The notes beneath the pieces are model-generated. The model was not told the origin of the DNA, did not search any database, and saw only the letters and a program-made list of their open reading frames with translations. Below are positions 8,647 through 16,638 of a stretch of 32,226 bases of DNA, one piece after another (position 1 is the first letter of the stretch; every line of letters starts with the position of its first letter). A program made the position numbers and the translations under genes. This stretch comes from Chloroflexota bacterium. Lineage in GTDB: Bacteria > Chloroflexota > Limnocylindria > Limnocylindrales > CSP1-4. The DNA is taken from positions 1 to 32,226 of the forward strand of contig PMNU01000108.1 in the NCBI GenBank assembly GCA_003165675.1, read 5' to 3'.

Positions 8647-8967
8647 GACGCCAGGTTGCCGGATTTGTCGCTTGCGCGCCAGAGGCCGGCGAAGGTTTCA
8701 GGGCGGGGGCGGCGCCTTCGGAACTCGCCTTGCGGGCGGTGGGCGCGACCTTGCTCGCGATTGGGCAGGCGTTCGTCCCGTGCCGGCAGGCGCGCCGACC
8801 GTTGCCGCTCCGTCGGACGTGTGGCAGCCTGACCGGCGGTGGCAAAGCCGCCTCGGTCGAAGACGGCACTTCGGACTCGATCGATCGCATCCCAGCTATC
8901 CCAGCCAGCGGCCCGCTTCGAGAGATCCCCGGGGCTGTCGGCTCACTCGTGAGGGCAGGAGAGAGAC
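8647..8967. other. Intergenic region, 321 bases, nothing recognised
   Basis: Divergent space between the DUF72 gene (minus) and the small unknown gene at 8968 (plus). Open frames cross it in several registers, but their translations are Arg/Pro/Ala-rich with no family-like motifs, as expected for out-of-frame high-GC DNA. The only supported element is the AGGAGA ribosome binding site at 8957-8962 for the GTG at 8968. Confidence 0.6.
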
Positions 8968-9582
8968 GTGTTCTGGACTCGGCACAGCCGCGACGCGCGG
9001 CGTCAGAAGGTGCTCGACGAGTTGCTCGACCTCGATCCCGGCGAGCGCCGCGAGCGCCTGGAGGCGGCGGTCGGAGTCGGAGACGTACACGCGAACGAGG
9101 TCGACGCGGCCCTGCTGATGGTCAATCGGCTCGATGCCCTGCGCGTCATGACCATACCGACGAGTGGCGTTCTGTCCCGCACGACGCTCCCGGTCGCTCC
9201 AATTGGGGTGCCGGACGATGGCGAGGATGCGGATCCGGTATGGGCGGTGAGGTTGCCGGCCCAACGACCCGCCGAAGACGCCTGGGTGCCGACCGATGAT
9301 GCCGCGATACCGATAGTGGCCGACGCCGAGCCGTCCTGGCCTCGGCTCGATGCTGCGCCGCTGCCGATCGACGCGGTCGAGACGGCGAGTCGCATAGTCG
9401 CCCGAGACCGCGTCGCTCGCAGGCGGAGACCTACCGGGCCTTCGCCGAGTCAGCGCCGGCGGAACATGGCGGCGGGAAGTCCGAAACTGCCGGCGCCACT
9501 CGCGATGCCACTCGGAGACGATACCGCCGCGGGAATCTCTCCTGAGGAGACCTGGCCGACCATCTCGTGGCTGCGGCCGTAG
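8968..9582 (+). CDS. Small hypothetical protein with N-terminal helical segment
   Basis: Not recognised. 204 residues, starting with GTG at 8968 behind AGGAGA (8957-8962) with a five-base spacer, the best support that the gene is real. Residues about 10-50 (RRQKVLDELLDLDPGERRER and the following HANEVDAALLMVNRLDAL) resemble the helical segment seen at the start of some serine/threonine kinase and anti-sigma regulators (LLDLPPEERxxxLxxA ... VxxLL). The remainder is acidic, then Pro/Arg-rich and probably disordered. No signal peptide or transmembrane helix. Its stop lies only 15 bases from the convergent ABC gene's stop. A cytosolic regulatory or adaptor role is a guess. Confidence 0.6.
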   Translation: MFWTRHSRDARRQKVLDELLDLDPGERRERLEAAVGVGDVHANEVDAALLMVNRLDALRVMTIPTSGVLSRTTLPVAPIGVPDDGEDADPVWAVRLPAQRPAEDAWVPTDDAAIPIVADAEPSWPRLDAAPLPIDAVETASRIVARDRVARRRRPTGPSPSQRRRNMAAGSPKLPAPLAMPLGDDTAAGISPEETWPTISWLRP

Positions 9583-9597
9583 CCGCCTAGCTCGAGC

Positions 9598-10398
9598 TCA
9601 CGACGTCGCGGCCTGGGCCACGAACCGGTTGCCGACGCGCTCTACCCGCAGAGGCAGGTTGAAGGCGTCCGTCAGGACGGCCCCGGTCACCGTCTCGGCG
9701 ACCGGTCCCGCAGCGACCACTCGGCCGGATCGAAGGACGAGTGCGTGTGTCGTGCCGGGCGCGATCTCCTCGACGTGATGAGTGACGACGACCGTCGCCG
9801 CCAGGTTGGGCGCGTCGTTGAGTCGGGCGAGCAAGGTCGTCAGCCCTTCGCGGGCGCCGAGGTCGAGGCCCGCGGCGGGTTCGTCGAGCAACAGCAAAGC
9901 CGGATCGAGCATCAAGGCCCGGGCGATCTGGACACGTTGCCTCTCGCCCGACGAGAGCAACTCGAAGCGGCGATCGTGCAGACCGGCGCAGCCCACCAGC
10001 GCGAGCAGCTCGACGGCCCGATCCTCGGTAGCTCGTGTGGGGCGGTCCCACCACGGCGCGGTGGCTCCGGTGCCGCCGGCCGCGACCACGTCCACCGCCG
10101 TGAGCTGGGGCGGGATCCGCGTCTCCAGTGACGCGCTCACGATGCCGATTCGCTTTCTCAGTTCTCGCACGTCCACGGTCTCGACGGCCTGGCCCAGGAC
10201 GGACACACTCCCGCGTGACGGCCAGAGGTAGGTTGCGGCCACCGAGATGAGAGTGGTCTTGCCGCTGCCGTTGGGTCCGAGCAGAACCCACCGCTCACCG
10301 TCGCCGACCCGCCAGTCGATGCCGTCCAGGAGCAGGCTGCCGGAACGGACGACCGAGACGCCGTGGATCCCGACGACCTCGCCGTCAGGCGCCGTCAT
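9598..10398 (-). CDS. Orphan ABC transporter ATP-binding protein
   Basis: 266 residues from the ATG at 10398. The frame continues upstream into the NUDIX gene, but that is overlap filler. Walker A is GPNGSGKTT (residues 41-49), the signature is LSSGERQRVQIARAL, Walker B is LLLLDEPAAGLDLG, and the H-loop is VVTHHVEEI. The stretch around WVLLGPNGSGKTTLISVAAT and the single short domain resemble the YlmA/ModF-type stand-alone ATPases. No permease or binding protein is nearby. The start codon overlaps the NUDIX stop (ATGA), so the two are translated as a pair. Transport substrate unknown; a non-transport role is possible. Confidence 0.88.
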   Translation of the reverse strand: MTAPDGEVVGIHGVSVVRSGSLLLDGIDWRVGDGERWVLLGPNGSGKTTLISVAATYLWPSRGSVSVLGQAVETVDVRELRKRIGIVSASLETRIPPQLTAVDVVAAGGTGATAPWWDRPTRATEDRAVELLALVGCAGLHDRRFELLSSGERQRVQIARALMLDPALLLLDEPAAGLDLGAREGLTTLLARLNDAPNLAATVVVTHHVEEIAPGTTHALVLRSGRVVAAGPVAETVTGAVLTDAFNLPLRVERVGNRFVAQAATS

Positions 10399-10907
10399 CG
10401 CGCCGCGCGCTCGGCCGGGTCGGCCCTCGAAGGCGACACATCGAGCGAAACCGCCCCATCGAGCCGGTCGAGGAGTGGGACCTGCGTTTCCTTCACGCGG
10501 AGGCGGGCCTCCTCGGGTCCGAAGTAGACCCACCGGTCGACCTCGGGAAAGCGCTTCTTGCGGCCCGAGAAGGGCGGCCAGTCGAACTCGATAAAGTTGC
10601 TGCTCATGGTTGCCGGGTCGATGTCGCCCTCGACAGCCCAGGCGTAGACGGTCTTGCCGCCCTTCTGGCGGATCCAGCCGAGGTCGATCAGCCGGCCGGG
10701 CGGAACGGGATGACCGACCTCCTCCAGGAACTCGCGGCGGGCGGTCTGCTGGTAGTCGGGATCGGCCTCGCTGACCTCGCCCTTGGGAATCGACCAGTTG
10801 CCGAAATCCTTCTTGCCGAAGAAGGGTCCACCAGGGTGGACGAGCAGAACCTCGAGAGCTTCCCCTCGGCGGCGATAGAGCAGGATGCCGGCGCTGATGC
10901 GTGTCAT
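10395..10907 (-). CDS. NUDIX hydrolase
   Basis: Cleaves nucleoside-diphosphate-X substrates in the cytosol. 170 residues from the ATG at 10907 (MTRISAGILLYRRRG), the natural start for a single-domain NUDIX protein. The frame is open to 11024, but the added residues overlap the divergent promoter region. The NUDIX box runs G43 to G65 (PKGEVSEAD ... ARREFLEEVG). Between the first Gly and the REFLEE core it is one residue longer than the consensus (R58-E59 instead of positions +14/+15), while the metal-binding E59, E62 and E63 are kept. The flanking GKKDFGNWSIPKGE is typical of DNA-mismatch or Ap4A-type members. It overlaps the following ABC ATPase gene by four bases. Confidence 0.9.
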   Translation of the reverse strand: MTRISAGILLYRRRGEALEVLLVHPGGPFFGKKDFGNWSIPKGEVSEADPDYQQTARREFLEEVGHPVPPGRLIDLGWIRQKGGKTVYAWAVEGDIDPATMSSNFIEFDWPPFSGRKKRFPEVDRWVYFGPEEARLRVKETQVPLLDRLDGAVSLDVSPSRADPAERAAR

Positions 10908-10944
10908 CGACCGAAGCGTAATGTTTCGGAAGCCGCCGCGCCGG

Positions 10945-10965
10945 TTCTGGCCGGGACTGCCAGAA
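10945..10965. promoter_or_regulatory. Dyad TTCTGGC-N7-GCCAGAA in a divergent promoter region
   Basis: Perfect 7-base arms (10945-10951 and 10959-10965) centred between the NUDIX gene (start 10907, minus) and the aldo/keto reductase gene (start 11039, plus). A 21-base dyad in a 131-base divergent gap fits an operator serving one or both genes. No regulator gene is adjacent. Confidence 0.35.
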
Positions 10966-11038
10966 TGTGGCGGGCCGGCCCAGATCAGAGTTCGCACCGG
11001 TCTGCGGGATTGGTGGCGCTCCACAGGAGGAACGAAAC

Positions 11039-12046
11039 GTGACGCTCCAGACGCGCCCGCTCGGCGTCAGCGGGCTCGAGATCACGACCATCGGCTTTGG
11101 CTCATGGGCCGTTGGTGGCGGAGGATGGGCGTTCGGATGGGGGCCACAGGACGATGACGACTCGATCCGGGCCATCGAGCACGCGGTGTCCGGGGGCGTC
11201 AACTGGATCGACACGGCCGCGGCATACGGTCTCGGTCACTCCGAGGAGGTGGTCGGCCGCGCCCTGGCCGGCATCCCGGCAGGGGATCGGCCGTTCGTCT
11301 TCACGAAATGCGGCCTCGAGTTCGACCCGGCGGACACGTACAAGCCGGCCGTGCGCAACGCGAATCCGGCCTTCATCCGCGTCGAGGTCGAGCACTCGCT
11401 GCGCCGGCTGGCAATGGAGCCGATCGATCTATACCAGATCCACTGGCCGGATGAGACTGGCACGCCCGTCGAGGACTCGTGGGGCGAGATGGGTAGGCTC
11501 GTCGACGAGGGCAAGGTCCGAGCCATCGGCGCCAGCAACTTCGGCGTCGAGCTGCTGGAGCAATGCGAGCGGGTTCGCCACGTCGACTCGATCCAGCCGC
11601 CGTTCTCTCTCATCCGTCGCGAGTCTGGCAGGGACCTGATTCCGTGGGCCGCCGCACACGGCACGGGCGTCATCGTCTACAGCCCCATGGCGTCCGGCAT
11701 CCTCACCGACTCGTTCTCCCGGGAGCGGGTCGAGGCCATGTCGGGCGAGGACTGGCGGCGCCACTCGGAGGGCCACACGGAGCCGGCTCTGTCGCGGAAC
11801 CTGGCCCTCCGTGACGCTCTCCGTCCAATCGCCGCGCGCCACGGAACTACCGTTTCCGCAGTGGCCGTCGCCTGGGCGGCATCCTGGCCCGGCGTCACCG
11901 GCGCCATCGTCGGCGCCCGAACGCCACGGCAGGTCGATGGCTGGCTACCGGCCGCCTCGCTGACGTTGACAGGGGCGGACGTGGACGAGATCGCCGCCGC
12001 GGTCGAGCGTTTGGGCGTCGGGACGGAGCCGGTACGGCCGGCCTAG
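11039..12046 (+). CDS. Aldo/keto reductase
   Basis: NADPH-dependent carbonyl reductase of the AKR TIM-barrel family, 335 residues. The start is the GTG at 11039 with a perfect AGGAGG (11025-11030) eight bases upstream; an ATG at 10967 in frame has no such site and precedes non-family sequence. The catalytic tetrad is present: D58 and Y63 (WIDTAAAYGLGHSEE), K90 (FTKCG) and H135 (IHWPDE). The C-terminal cofactor segment reads GAIVGARTPRQVDGWL. The Gly/Trp-rich loop near residues 26-36 is typical of a common bacterial subgroup. Physiological substrate unknown. Divergent from the NUDIX-ABC pair and convergent with manA. Confidence 0.93.
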   Translation: MTLQTRPLGVSGLEITTIGFGSWAVGGGGWAFGWGPQDDDDSIRAIEHAVSGGVNWIDTAAAYGLGHSEEVVGRALAGIPAGDRPFVFTKCGLEFDPADTYKPAVRNANPAFIRVEVEHSLRRLAMEPIDLYQIHWPDETGTPVEDSWGEMGRLVDEGKVRAIGASNFGVELLEQCERVRHVDSIQPPFSLIRRESGRDLIPWAAAHGTGVIVYSPMASGILTDSFSRERVEAMSGEDWRRHSEGHTEPALSRNLALRDALRPIAARHGTTVSAVAVAWAASWPGVTGAIVGARTPRQVDGWLPAASLTLTGADVDEIAAAVERLGVGTEPVRPA

Positions 12047-12099
12047 CGGGCTCTCCCGGTCCGGCTGGGCAAGTCTCGCGTTCGCCTTGCTCCAGTCGG

Positions 12100-13068
12100 C
12101 TACCCGTCTGGAACCGCCGCACACAACAGCGTGACCGGACCGTCGATCGCACTGATCTCGTAGGCGCCGGCCGACCCGGCTACGAGGGCCGTCTCGAATC
12201 GGCGCAGGCCGATCCGTTCGGTGGCGCGGCTGATCTCGGCCGCTCCTTCGATCACCGTGAGGATGCGGAATCCCCGGCCCGCGGTATCGGCCGCGAGTGG
12301 CCCGCCGTTCTGCGAAACCCGGACGAGATCGAGCTCGAAGTAGGCACAGTCGACCGCCGTCGCTGTGCCCGTCTCGTCGGCGACGCGTGGCCGCGCCAGC
12401 TCGGTCGGTCCCACCGGCAGCGCAACTTTGACGGATTCCTCGATGTGGAGCTTTCGCCCCTCGGACGCCGGCCGCTCCCAGTCGTAGACGCGGTAGGTCG
12501 TGTCGCTGGCCTGCTGGATCTCATACAGCAGGAGCCCCGGGCCGAGCGCGTGGAGCGTACCAGCGGGAATCAGAAGGGCCTCGCCGTCGTGAACGGTGAC
12601 GTGCTCGGCCACCTCGAGAACGCGGCCCCCTCGGATCGCGGCCGCCAACTCCTCCGCTCCCACGCCCGGCATAGTGCCGGCCATGATCTGCGCATCGTTC
12701 GCCGTCTCCAAGAAATACCACGCCTCAGTCTTGCCGAACTCGCCGGGCCCCACCATGCGCCGGGCCTGCTCGTCGTTGGGATGGACCTGCACGGACAGCC
12801 AGTCGGCACAGTCGAGGAGCTTGATCAGGAGCGGGAAGCGGGACCTGAAACGTTCCGCGACCGCGGTCCCCAGCAACGCCGGGCCATGGCTGGCTACGAG
12901 TTCGTCGAGCGTCCACCCGCCGAGTCGCCCGCTCGCAACGCAGCTTGGGCCATACGCTATCCAGGCCTCGCCAATCGGGGGAGTCGACGCCCGGAGCGCC
13001 TGGCCGCCCCAGACGCGTTCGCGGTATTGGGGCTCGAGTGCGAGCAGGTACTGGTCGAGCGTGTCCAC
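12100..13068 (-). CDS. manA: Mannose-6-phosphate isomerase, class I
   Basis: Zinc enzyme interconverting fructose 6-phosphate and mannose 6-phosphate, feeding GDP-mannose and glycan synthesis. 322 residues (short, Bacillus-type length) from the GTG at 13068, with GGAGG about 12 bases upstream. The frame is open to 13215, but the extra residues are Arg-rich and outside the family. Zinc and active-site elements are SVQVHPNDEQA, KTEAWYFLE, the cupin segment LIPAGTLHALGPGLLLYEIQ and the following ASDTTYRVYDW. It lies downstream of the MFS carrier gene on the same strand, 184 bases away, consistent with a sugar-use link. Confidence 0.93.
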   Translation of the reverse strand: MDTLDQYLLALEPQYRERVWGGQALRASTPPIGEAWIAYGPSCVASGRLGGWTLDELVASHGPALLGTAVAERFRSRFPLLIKLLDCADWLSVQVHPNDEQARRMVGPGEFGKTEAWYFLETANDAQIMAGTMPGVGAEELAAAIRGGRVLEVAEHVTVHDGEALLIPAGTLHALGPGLLLYEIQQASDTTYRVYDWERPASEGRKLHIEESVKVALPVGPTELARPRVADETGTATAVDCAYFELDLVRVSQNGGPLAADTAGRGFRILTVIEGAAEISRATERIGLRRFETALVAGSAGAYEISAIDGPVTLLCAAVPDG

Positions 13069-13252
13069 GGCTGCGCGCCACCTCCGGCCCCGAAGGTTAC
13101 ATCGGCCCTCGGTGAGGGACCGGTCGCTCCCGTCCGATTGGCCGGCATCGTATACGAAAGGCTGCGCCCCGATACCCCTCGAGTGGCGTGGGTCTGGGCG
13201 GCGCCTCGGCGTCACGAGCCGCAGCGTCGCGTGCCGTTGCCTTTGGTCCTAC

Positions 13253-14665
13253 CTAGGGCGACCCGGTTGCGACGATGTCGTCTTCTCGCCGCGCCTCGAC
13301 GACGGGCTTCAGGAACGCCGCACCGAGCGCGTAGCACACCACGCCCAGGCCGAGCGCAGCCCGCGGGCCGGCCCCGTATCCAAAGAGGCGGTTCACCGTG
13401 TCCATGACGCCGGCGCCGCCGAGGGCCAGAGCCACGGTACCGGCCGAGGCTGTGGCCACGTTGGATATCCCCATGTACCGGCCCGTCGACGCCTTGGGAA
13501 CGATGTCGCTCATCAAGGCCCAGTCTACTGCCAGGAAGGCGCCCGCGGCGACGGCGAAGACGGCGGCGCCGGCCAGAGCTACCGGCAGGACCGGCGCGAC
13601 GGCACCCATTCCGAGCCCCACAGCGCCGGCAAGGCACGACCAGTAGATCACCTTCTTGCGGCCGATCCTGTCGGACAGCCGGGCCGAGGGGACAACCGAG
13701 AGGGTCACGCACAGGCCGACGATGGCGAGCAGGATGAGCTTGGTGTCGCCCGTGGCCTTCGCGTCCAGCCCGAAGACCTGGGCCAGGTAGAACGTGGCCA
13801 TGATCGGGTAGAGAGCCGCTCCGGTCAGGATGCAGAACCGCGAGCTCACGAGCCACAGGAAGCTGCGCTCTCGCAGGATGTCCGTGCCCCACGCTTCGCG
13901 GGCGATCGAGAACCAGGATCGGCCGTTGCGAGGCTTGACTCGCTTTCCCTCATGCACGAAGAGGACGACGCTGAGCATGGTCAGGAACTCGACCACGCCG
14001 ATGGCCATCGTGCCGTAGAGGAATGCGTTCGGGTCGGTCTGGCTCAGTGCCAGGGCGACCGCTGCGACCCCGTACCCGACCACGTTGCCCAGGGCGGCCA
14101 TGAGGCCCATCAGCCCAGAAGCGAGTCCCACCTGCTTGGCCGGGACGAGATCCGGCACATAACCCTGGAACGGGCCCTGGGCGAAGTTGGAGCTGAACTG
14201 GAGCAAGCCGACGAAGGCTGCGACCGCCGGAAGAGAGTTGGAGGTGGCCACACCCCACAGGAACACCACGTCGAGCGTGGCGCCGATGAAGATGTAGGGC
14301 TTGCGGCGCCCCCAGCGCGTGATCGTGTAGTCGCTGATCGTGCCGACGGTCGGCTGGACGAGGATGGCGATGAACGTCCCGACCACGGCGATCTGGAACG
14401 CGCCCATCCCCTCGCTGCCCTTGGGCACTAGATGGGTGAACTGGAGGCGGCCGTTGACGATGTCGAGAATTCCGCTCCAGACTGTGGATATGCCCAGCCA
14501 GTAGGCCGAGATACGAATCAGCTGGGCGAGCGGCAAAAGCCTGGTGGGGCGCCCGTTGGCGTCGATGCCCTGCGACGGAGAAGCCTCGGCCGGCACCTCG
14601 TCGGCTATCGGTTCCGCTCCCCTTACCGGGTCGAGCACAGGCCAGCTTCTCCGATCGACCCGCAC
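13253..14665 (-). CDS. MFS transporter, sugar-type (GPH/SUC-like)
   Basis: Polytopic membrane carrier of 470 residues with about twelve hydrophobic segments. The loop signature DYTITRWGRRKPYIFIG matches the conserved MFS loop between helices 2 and 3, and DRIGRKKVIYW is its counterpart in the second half. The segment GPFQGYVPDLVP is typical of sucrose/oligosaccharide-type members. About 45 hydrophilic residues precede helix 1. The first start is the GTG at 14665, behind a G-rich stretch (GGGGGG) about nine bases upstream; no ATG lies before helix 1. Substrate is likely a sugar, supported only by family and by the neighbouring manA. Confidence 0.88.
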   Translation of the reverse strand: MRVDRRSWPVLDPVRGAEPIADEVPAEASPSQGIDANGRPTRLLPLAQLIRISAYWLGISTVWSGILDIVNGRLQFTHLVPKGSEGMGAFQIAVVGTFIAILVQPTVGTISDYTITRWGRRKPYIFIGATLDVVFLWGVATSNSLPAVAAFVGLLQFSSNFAQGPFQGYVPDLVPAKQVGLASGLMGLMAALGNVVGYGVAAVALALSQTDPNAFLYGTMAIGVVEFLTMLSVVLFVHEGKRVKPRNGRSWFSIAREAWGTDILRERSFLWLVSSRFCILTGAALYPIMATFYLAQVFGLDAKATGDTKLILLAIVGLCVTLSVVPSARLSDRIGRKKVIYWSCLAGAVGLGMGAVAPVLPVALAGAAVFAVAAGAFLAVDWALMSDIVPKASTGRYMGISNVATASAGTVALALGGAGVMDTVNRLFGYGAGPRAALGLGVVCYALGAAFLKPVVEARREDDIVATGSP

Positions 14666-14715
14666 CGTTCAGCCCCCCGCGAGTCCACGCTTTGTCGGGG
14701 TCCCGATTGGCCGGA

Positions 14716-14743
14716 TTGTCTGCGTGTCATGGGCAAGTATCGT
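14716..14743 (+). promoter_or_regulatory. Candidate promoter of the SGNH hydrolase gene
   Basis: TTGTCT (14716-14721) and TATCGT (14738-14743) are separated by 16 bases and lie 63-90 bases upstream of the ATG at 14806. Both boxes deviate from consensus, so this is a weak call. Confidence 0.3.
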
Positions 14744-14805
14744 CGGTCGCGAGAATGTCCGCGAGCCGACACTCCCGACGTGGCTTGTGCTGGTAGGCTC
14801 GCGCC

Positions 14806-15621
14806 ATGACCCGCCAGCCATCGGGTGCGCCACTTGCAACAGTCGGTGTCGAAGCGGCGCCCGTCTATTACCTCTCGCTCGGCGATTCGCTGGCCACCGG
14901 TGTGCAACCCACAGGTGCTGAGGAGTGGCAGTTCCGGACCGACGAGGGCTACGCGGACCAGCTGGCCACGATCGCGCAGCGGAGCCTGCCGAACCTGCGG
15001 ACCCTCAAGCTCGGCTACCCCGGGGAGTCGACCGCGACGATGATCGGAGGCGGGCTGACCACGTACCCCCACGGGAGCCAGCTCGACGAAGCCGTCGCAT
15101 TTCTGCGAGGTCATCGCGAGTCGGTCGTGTTCGTGACCATCGACGTCGGCTTGAACGACCTGCCGGAATACGTCCTCGAGGCGATACCGGCCGGTATGGC
15201 CAACGTCTCGCGCAACCTGCCCGGTATTCTGCAGACACTCCAGGAAGCCGCCGGGCCGCGGACACCGATCGTCGGGATGACGATCTACGACTCGCTCCTG
15301 CCCCACTGGCTCGAGGGCCCGTTGGGACAGGAGTTGGCCCGCGTGTCCGTGTGGGACGCCGTCGTGCCTATCAACGCCCACTTCCGCGAGATATACCGGG
15401 CCGCGGGCTTGCAGCTGGCCGACGTCGAGGGCGCGTTTGCCACTACCGACTTCGATACCGAGGTGGAGTTGGCGGACGTCGGGACGGTGCCGGTGAACGT
15501 TGCCCGGGCCTGCGAGTGGACCTGGGGGGGAGCACCGCCGCCACTCGGCCCGGATCTCCACGCCAATGCAAGCGGCTATCGGGTAATCGCCGAAGCCTTC
15601 GCGAAGGTCCTGCTGGTCTAG
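14806..15621 (+). CDS. SGNH/GDSL-type hydrolase without signal peptide
   Basis: Esterase/lipase-like fold of 271 residues. The nucleophile Ser28 is in YLSLGDSLATG, the oxyanion Gly region is GYPGESTATMIGGG, Asn117 lies in IDVGLNDL, and the Asp250-His252 pair is in PDLHANASGYRVIAEAF. The Asp-His spacing is D-x-H rather than the usual D-x-x-H. The N terminus lacks any hydrophobic segment, so the enzyme looks cytosolic, unlike many secreted SGNH enzymes. A G7 run inside the gene (15534-15540) keeps the frame. It is divergent from the MFS carrier gene and ends before a strong hairpin. Substrate unknown. Confidence 0.88.
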   Translation: MTRQPSGAPLATVGVEAAPVYYLSLGDSLATGVQPTGAEEWQFRTDEGYADQLATIAQRSLPNLRTLKLGYPGESTATMIGGGLTTYPHGSQLDEAVAFLRGHRESVVFVTIDVGLNDLPEYVLEAIPAGMANVSRNLPGILQTLQEAAGPRTPIVGMTIYDSLLPHWLEGPLGQELARVSVWDAVVPINAHFREIYRAAGLQLADVEGAFATTDFDTEVELADVGTVPVNVARACEWTWGGAPPPLGPDLHANASGYRVIAEAFAKVLLV

Positions 15622-15643
15622 AACGCTCACTGGTAAGCAGAGA

Positions 15644-15672
15644 GAACCCGCCGGTCGGGCGCCGGCGGGTTC
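15644..15672. terminator. Inverted repeat between SGNH hydrolase and lipoprotein genes
   Basis: GAACCCGCCGG (15644-15654) and CCGGCGGGTTC (15662-15672) form a perfect 11-bp stem with a 7-base loop. It lies 22 bases after the plus-strand stop and 38 bases beyond the convergent lipoprotein stop. No T-run. Likely a shared bidirectional terminator. Confidence 0.7.
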
Positions 15673-15710
15673 CTCGTGAATATCGCTTAGCGGCGCGTTG
15701 TGCCGACCTC

Positions 15711-16247
15711 TCAGTAGCCGCTCGCAGAGGAGGCGCTCGCCGCTGGAGTGGCTGCGGCGCTGGCGGCCGGGCTGGCGGTCGGGCTCATCGTGCCGACGGA
15801 ACCGCTCAGCGGGCCGACGAACCATGTGTTGTTCTTGCCTTGGCCCTTCGTATCGCCGGCCACGGAGTCTCCTGAGTAGTAGTAGAGCGGCATGTGGTTG
15901 TAGGTGACCTGAACCGTGCCGTCGGAGCGGGTGATCGTTGCGAAGGCCCCCATGGCTCCGCTGGGGCCGGTGATGGTCGCGCCCGTTGCCGCGGTGAGAG
16001 GCGGCCAGTTGGTGGCGCACGTACCTGCGCAGGTGCTCGCGTCGGGCGTGTCCAGAGTGAGTACGTAGAGCGTCATGCCACTCTGCCCTGTGAGGTACGC
16101 GCCGAGTGTCGGATCGTTTGTCGACCCTATCGTGAGACTCGTGGCCCCGGCCGGGACGGTGGCGGCGGCAGACGAGCACGCAGCCGCGAGCAAGGCGACG
16201 CCGAGGGCGAAGACGGATAGCGACGCAAGACGGGAAGTGGGACGCAT
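15711..16247 (-). CDS. Lipoprotein with secreted repeats of unknown function (COG4315-like)
   Basis: 178 residues. The signal peptide (about residues 5-23, LASLSVFALGVALLAAA) ends in a lipobox-like LAAAC with the lipidated Cys24. The mature part has the two paired segments typical of the family: TGQSGMTLYVLTLDTPDAST with a CAGTCATNWPPL Cys pair, and YNHMPLYYYSGDSVAGDTKG followed by NTWFVG. The last 30 residues are Ala/Ser/Thr/Pro-rich and may be disordered. The ATG at 16247 has AGGAGA about nine bases upstream. The Cys pair and Tyr/Trp positions are family features; the biochemical role is not established. Divergent from the glutamate decarboxylase gene. Confidence 0.88.
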   Translation of the reverse strand: MRPTSRLASLSVFALGVALLAAACSSAAATVPAGATSLTIGSTNDPTLGAYLTGQSGMTLYVLTLDTPDASTCAGTCATNWPPLTAATGATITGPSGAMGAFATITRSDGTVQVTYNHMPLYYYSGDSVAGDTKGQGKNNTWFVGPLSGSVGTMSPTASPAASAAATPAASASSASGY

Positions 16248-16638
16248 GCGGCTGTTCTCCTGGGTACCTTGACCGTGGGGGCCTGCTTCTAGCGGCTCCC
16301 TTCATATCGAGGTTGTGCATAGGGGATACGCGCCGGGAGTCCACGCCGGTTCTCGGCCACTCAAACGGTCCCGCCCTGCGGTCCTGTTGCTCCTGTTGGC
16401 CTCAGGGCGTGAGCGACGGATCCGAAGCGGGGTTGACGACTTCGGCCGTGGCGTCACGGTACCCGGGTCGCGGGGAGCCCCCCGAATGGGTCGCTGGGAG
16501 GCTGCGGCTGGCTTGCTCACCGTGCAGTCCCGCTCGACGCAGCGAGCCGAGCGCGCCACGTCGCTGACGCTAGAGTTCGGATAGCAGTCCGTTCGGTCGT
16601 CCGCACCTTCGTCAGAGATCACACGGGAGGTCAGTCGG
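16248..16638. other. Divergent intergenic region, 391 bases
   Basis: Separates the lipoprotein gene (minus) and the glutamate decarboxylase gene (plus) and must hold both promoters. A small dyad CCGAAG (16422-16427) / CTTCGG (16440-16445) encloses a TTGACG hexamer (16433-16438), but no matching -10 lies at proper spacing. GGGAGG at 16625-16630 is the ribosome binding site of the plus-strand gene. No coding frame here is convincing. Confidence 0.55.

Noticed and set aside
8730-8790. Stretch translating as VGATLLAIGQAF, reminiscent of repeat-derived spurious peptides in other genomes
   Set aside because: Only one copy is visible here, with no clear inverted-repeat ends, so a mobile or REP-like element cannot be supported.
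12596-14431. Very long open frame on the plus strand across manA and the MFS gene
   Set aside because: Its translation is Arg/Gly/Asp/His-rich without motifs, and the opposite strand encodes two recognised proteins; it is a high-GC shadow frame.
16422-16445. Small dyad CCGAAG/CTTCGG around TTGACG before gad
   Set aside because: Six-base arms are common by chance in GC-rich DNA and no -10 box fits; kept only as a note in the intergenic entry.
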